NCBI GenBank assembly: GCA_900771065.1
Contig: CAAGMP010000069.1
Location: forward strand, 1 to 8,445
Direction: 5' to 3'
From: an uncultured Acinetobacter sp.
GTDB lineage: Bacteria; Pseudomonadota; Gammaproteobacteria; Pseudomonadales; Moraxellaceae
DNA: 8,445 bases
Both the position numbers and the translations under genes were made by a program. Positions 5,934-8,445 of this stretch are shown in pieces (position 1 is the stretch's first letter; each line of letters opens with the position of its first letter). The notes under the pieces were generated by a model. That model saw only the letters and a list, made by a program, of their open reading frames with translations, was not told the DNA's origin and did not search any database.

Positions 5934-7124
5934 ATGTTGCAAAAAACGGTTTGTATTTTAGGTGTAACTGGTTCAATTGGTCAAAGTACGTTAAAAATTT
6001 TAGAGCAACATCCTGAAAAATATTCAGTTTTTGCTGTTACTGCTTTTAGCCGTATTGATCATTTAGTTGAAATTTGTCAGAAATTTCACCCTAAAATCGC
6101 CGTTGTTCCTGCACAGCGTGTGGATGAATTAAGACAAAAACTATTTGCAGTTCATTTAGCTGATATTGAAATTTTAGCCGATGAAGCAGGTCTAGTTGCG
6201 GTTGCTTCACATCAAGAAATTGATGTGGTAATGGCTGCTATTGTTGGCGCAGCAGGTTTATTGCCCACTTTGGCAGCGGTTAAAGCAGGAAAACGTGTTT
6301 TGTTAGCCAATAAAGAAGCCTTGGTGATGTCAGGTGACTTGATGATGCAGGCTGCAAGACAATATCATGCTGAGTTATTACCTGTCGATTCTGAACATAA
6401 TGCTATTTTTCAATGTCTTCCGCAAAATTATTTCCAACAACAACGCAATGGTGAACCTAAATTAGGTGTTTCACAAGTTTTATTAACGGCATCGGGTGGA
6501 CCATTTTTAAATCACACTTTGCAACAATTAGAACAAGTCACCCCAGCACAAGCTTGTAAACACCCAAATTGGTCAATGGGGCAAAAAATTTCAGTCGATT
6601 CAGCTACTTTAATGAATAAAGGCTTAGAATTAATTGAAGCATGTCATTTATTTTCGTTACAAGAACAATACATTACAGTCGTTGTGCATCCACAAAGTAT
6701 TATTCATTCAATGGTTCAATATGTTGATGGTTCAACTTTAGCTCAGTTGGGTAATCCTGATATGTGTACACCAATTGCACATGCTTTAGCATGGCCTGAA
6801 CGTTTACAAACGCATGTTCCTGCTTTAGATTTATTTATGCAAAATCAACTTGATTTTCAAGCACCAGATACGACACGTTTTCCTGCTTTACAATTAGCAC
6901 GAAATGCCATGAAAGTAGGTGGTTTAGCACCAACGATTTTAAATGCAGCGAATGAAATAGCAGTTGATGCCTTTTTAAAACAAAAAATCAGTTTTTTACA
7001 GATTCCGCAGCTGGTGGAACATACTTTAAATCAAATGGAAAATGCACAAGCAAGTTCAATTGAAGTGATTTTGGCGGCAGATCAGCGCGCGCGCCAAATT
7101 GCACAACAATTTGTCATGCATTAG
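5934..7124 (+). CDS. dxr: 1-deoxy-D-xylulose 5-phosphate reductoisomerase
   Basis: Converts DXP to 2-C-methyl-D-erythritol 4-phosphate with NADPH, the first committed step of the MEP isoprenoid pathway and the target of fosmidomycin. It supplies the C5 units that UppS, two genes upstream, polymerises. It has 396 residues (E. coli 398). NADPH-binding GVTGSIGQST lies at 10-19 and LLANKEALVMSGD at 123-135. Metal ligands are D152, E154 (PVDSEHNAIFQCL) and E232. The substrate loop has TASGG (185-189), HPNWSMG (210-216) and SVDSATLMNKGLE (220-232). All known catalytic residues are present. The ATG directly follows the cdsA TAA with no gap, and only a weak GGA stands upstream, which suggests translational coupling. 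The stop codon TAG is part of the rseP ribosome binding site. Confidence 0.98.
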   Translation: MLQKTVCILGVTGSIGQSTLKILEQHPEKYSVFAVTAFSRIDHLVEICQKFHPKIAVVPAQRVDELRQKLFAVHLADIEILADEAGLVAVASHQEIDVVMAAIVGAAGLLPTLAAVKAGKRVLLANKEALVMSGDLMMQAARQYHAELLPVDSEHNAIFQCLPQNYFQQQRNGEPKLGVSQVLLTASGGPFLNHTLQQLEQVTPAQACKHPNWSMGQKISVDSATLMNKGLELIEACHLFSLQEQYITVVVHPQSIIHSMVQYVDGSTLAQLGNPDMCTPIAHALAWPERLQTHVPALDLFMQNQLDFQAPDTTRFPALQLARNAMKVGGLAPTILNAANEIAVDAFLKQKISFLQIPQLVEHTLNQMENAQASSIEVILAADQRARQIAQQFVMH

Positions 7125-7127
7125 GAG
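7123..7127 (+). promoter_or_regulatory. Shine-Dalgarno site of rseP overlapping the dxr stop codon
   Basis: AGGAG begins inside the dxr TAG stop (7122-7124) and stands 7 bases before the rseP ATG at 7135. It is the strongest ribosome binding site of the cluster, and it fixes the rseP start. Confidence 0.8.
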
Positions 7128-7134
7128 CAGTTGA

Positions 7135-8445
7135 ATGAACATTTTATTGATGATCCTTGCTGCCATTTTGCTACTAGGACCATTAATTGCAATTCATGAA
7201 TTTGGTCATTATTTTGTTGCACGTAAATTGGGCGTTAAAGTCTTAGTTTATTCCATTGGTTTTGGTCCTACTTTATTGAAATGGAAATCAAAAAAATCAG
7301 GCATTCAATACCAACTGAGTGCGCTGCCATTAGGTGGTTATGTCAAAATGTTGGACGAGCGTGAGGGCAATGTTGCAGTTGAAGACTTACCTTATGCTTT
7401 TAACCGTCAATCTCCATTAAAACGTATTGCGATTGTAGCAGCAGGACCTTTAATTAATTTGGTTTTTGCTGTGTTTTTATTTTGGGTTTTATTATTACCC
7501 ACACAAGAACAACTCAATACACGTATTGGTGCAGTGCTAGAAAACACACCTGCTGCGCAAGTCGATTTAAAAGTGGGTGATAAAATTACCCAAGTTGATG
7601 GCGTACCTGTTCAAACATGGGAAAAATTACATTTTAGTTTAGTTGATCGTGCTGGTGAAACAGGTTTAATTCATTTACAAGTTGAACGCGAAAACCAAGT
7701 TAAAAATGTCAATTTGCCTATTCAAAATTTCTTAAAAGATCAATCTCAGTCGCCTTTAGAAAGTTTAGGTTTTTTACCGTATCGTCCTCAAATTCCTGCT
7801 GTTGTAACCCAATTAACTCAAGATGGTGCGGCAGCACGTCAAGGCATGAAAGTAGGTGATGAAATTGTTGCCATTGATGGAAAAAAAATGGCAGATTGGT
7901 TCGATGTGGTACAAATTGTCAAAGCATCACCTGAAAAACTGCTTAAACTAGATATATTGAGAAATGGTCAAATTGTCCAGTTAGACGTCATGCCACAAGG
8001 TAAACGCGATAATATGGGCAATATTTCAGGTGTTTTGGGTGTGCAAAGTCAACCTCAAAATATGACGATTCCAGAACAATATAAACAAAAAATTCAGTAT
8101 AGCCCCGTTGAAGCATTTGGAATGGCTGTTGATAAAACAGGGCAACTTTCTGCGATGATTTTAAATTCCATCGTAAAAATGGTGAAAGGTTTAATTGGTT
8201 TAGATAATTTATCAGGTCCAATTACGATTGCTAAAGTTGCAGGTCAAAGTGCAGAAATGGGTTGGCAGACGTTTATTTCGTTTATGGCTTTGATGAGTGT
8301 GAGCTTAGGTATATTGAACTTATTGCCTATACCAATGCTTGATGGTGGTCATTTAGTCTACTACTTTATTGAATTGATTCGCGGTAAGCCTGTATCTGAA
8401 CAAATACAAATGGTGGGCTTGAAAATAGGTATATTACTGCTAGGT
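7135..8445 (+). CDS. rseP: Site-2 intramembrane metalloprotease RseP, 3' end cut by window edge
   Basis: Inner-membrane zinc protease of the S2P family. In E. coli it cleaves the anti-sigma factor RseA to release sigma-E and also clears signal peptides; the substrate in this organism cannot be told from the window. The 437 visible residues read in one unbroken frame; E. coli RseP has 450, so about 13-15 are missing. Seen: first membrane helix with HEFGH (H21, E22, H25), second hydrophobic segment at about 98-120 (AAGPLINLVF), two periplasmic PDZ domains around VGDKITQVDG (147-156) and VGDEIVAIDG (240-249), third helix at about 379-397, and the third zinc ligand D403 in NLLPIPMLDGGH. The gene starts 10 bp after dxr with a strong AGGAG. 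In relatives bamA, skp, lpxD, fabZ and lpxA follow; this cannot be checked here. Confidence 0.96.
   Translation, partial: MNILLMILAAILLLGPLIAIHEFGHYFVARKLGVKVLVYSIGFGPTLLKWKSKKSGIQYQLSALPLGGYVKMLDEREGNVAVEDLPYAFNRQSPLKRIAIVAAGPLINLVFAVFLFWVLLLPTQEQLNTRIGAVLENTPAAQVDLKVGDKITQVDGVPVQTWEKLHFSLVDRAGETGLIHLQVERENQVKNVNLPIQNFLKDQSQSPLESLGFLPYRPQIPAVVTQLTQDGAAARQGMKVGDEIVAIDGKKMADWFDVVQIVKASPEKLLKLDILRNGQIVQLDVMPQGKRDNMGNISGVLGVQSQPQNMTIPEQYKQKIQYSPVEAFGMAVDKTGQLSAMILNSIVKMVKGLIGLDNLSGPITIAKVAGQSAEMGWQTFISFMALMSVSLGILNLLPIPMLDGGHLVYYFIELIRGKPVSEQIQMVGLKIGILLLG

Noticed and set aside
7988..8221. Minus-strand open frame of 77 codons near the right end
   Set aside because: It lies wholly opposite rseP, whose frame is unbroken and carries the expected motifs to the window end.
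1..8445. An undescribed system, mobile element, CRISPR array, tRNA or riboswitch anywhere in the window
   Set aside because: All long frames are explained by conserved core genes, gaps are short apart from the divergent region, and I see no repeats, integrase genes or RNA gene signatures.

Overview
The window is ordinary chromosomal core sequence from a low-GC gammaproteobacterium, most likely Acinetobacter or a close relative in Moraxellaceae. This rests on AT-rich codon use throughout, on the gene order pyrH-frr-uppS-cdsA-dxr-rseP (the pseudomonad-type order; enterics have dxr before uppS and cdsA), and on an UppS with the active-site variant DGNNRFAKK, which I recall from Acinetobacter. 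There are no RNA genes, insertion sequences, phage genes, CRISPR arrays or other mobile features. I find no undescribed biological system here.

Layout. The minus strand at the left carries the nitrogen two-component pair: ntrB (glnL) complete at 167-1276, and the first 60 codons of ntrC (glnG) at 1-180, overlapping the ntrB end by 14 bp. A 340-bp divergent intergenic region (1277-1616) separates ntrB from the plus-strand cluster. That cluster is rimO (1617-2960), pyrH (2982-3710), frr (3787-4341), uppS (4348-5094), cdsA (5106-5933), dxr (5934-7124) and rseP (7135 to the window end, lacking about its last 13-15 codons). Gaps inside the cluster are 0-21 bp, except 76 bp between pyrH and frr, where a hairpin and an isolated TATAAT hexamer lie.

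How the genes work together. NtrB and NtrC sense and answer nitrogen status. RimO modifies ribosomal protein S12, PyrH makes UDP for RNA, cell wall and lipopolysaccharide, and Frr recycles ribosomes. Dxr starts the MEP isoprenoid pathway, whose C5 units are the raw material for UppS to make the C55 carrier lipid of peptidoglycan. CdsA makes CDP-diacylglycerol for phospholipids, and RseP is the intramembrane protease of envelope signalling. The unit therefore links translation with envelope building.

The observation most worth checking is in the divergent region. On the ntrB strand there is a sequence with sigma-54 features (TGGC and TTGCT, GG and GC exactly 10 bp apart). About 140 bp upstream of its predicted start lies a 17-bp match (13/17) to an NtrC enhancer site as I remember it, with a weaker site one half of which is perfect 30 bp further out. 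This suggests, without proving, that ntrBC is autoregulated by NtrC and RpoN. Start codons for ntrB, rimO, frr and uppS were moved inward from the longest open frames using Shine-Dalgarno sites and family alignment from memory.
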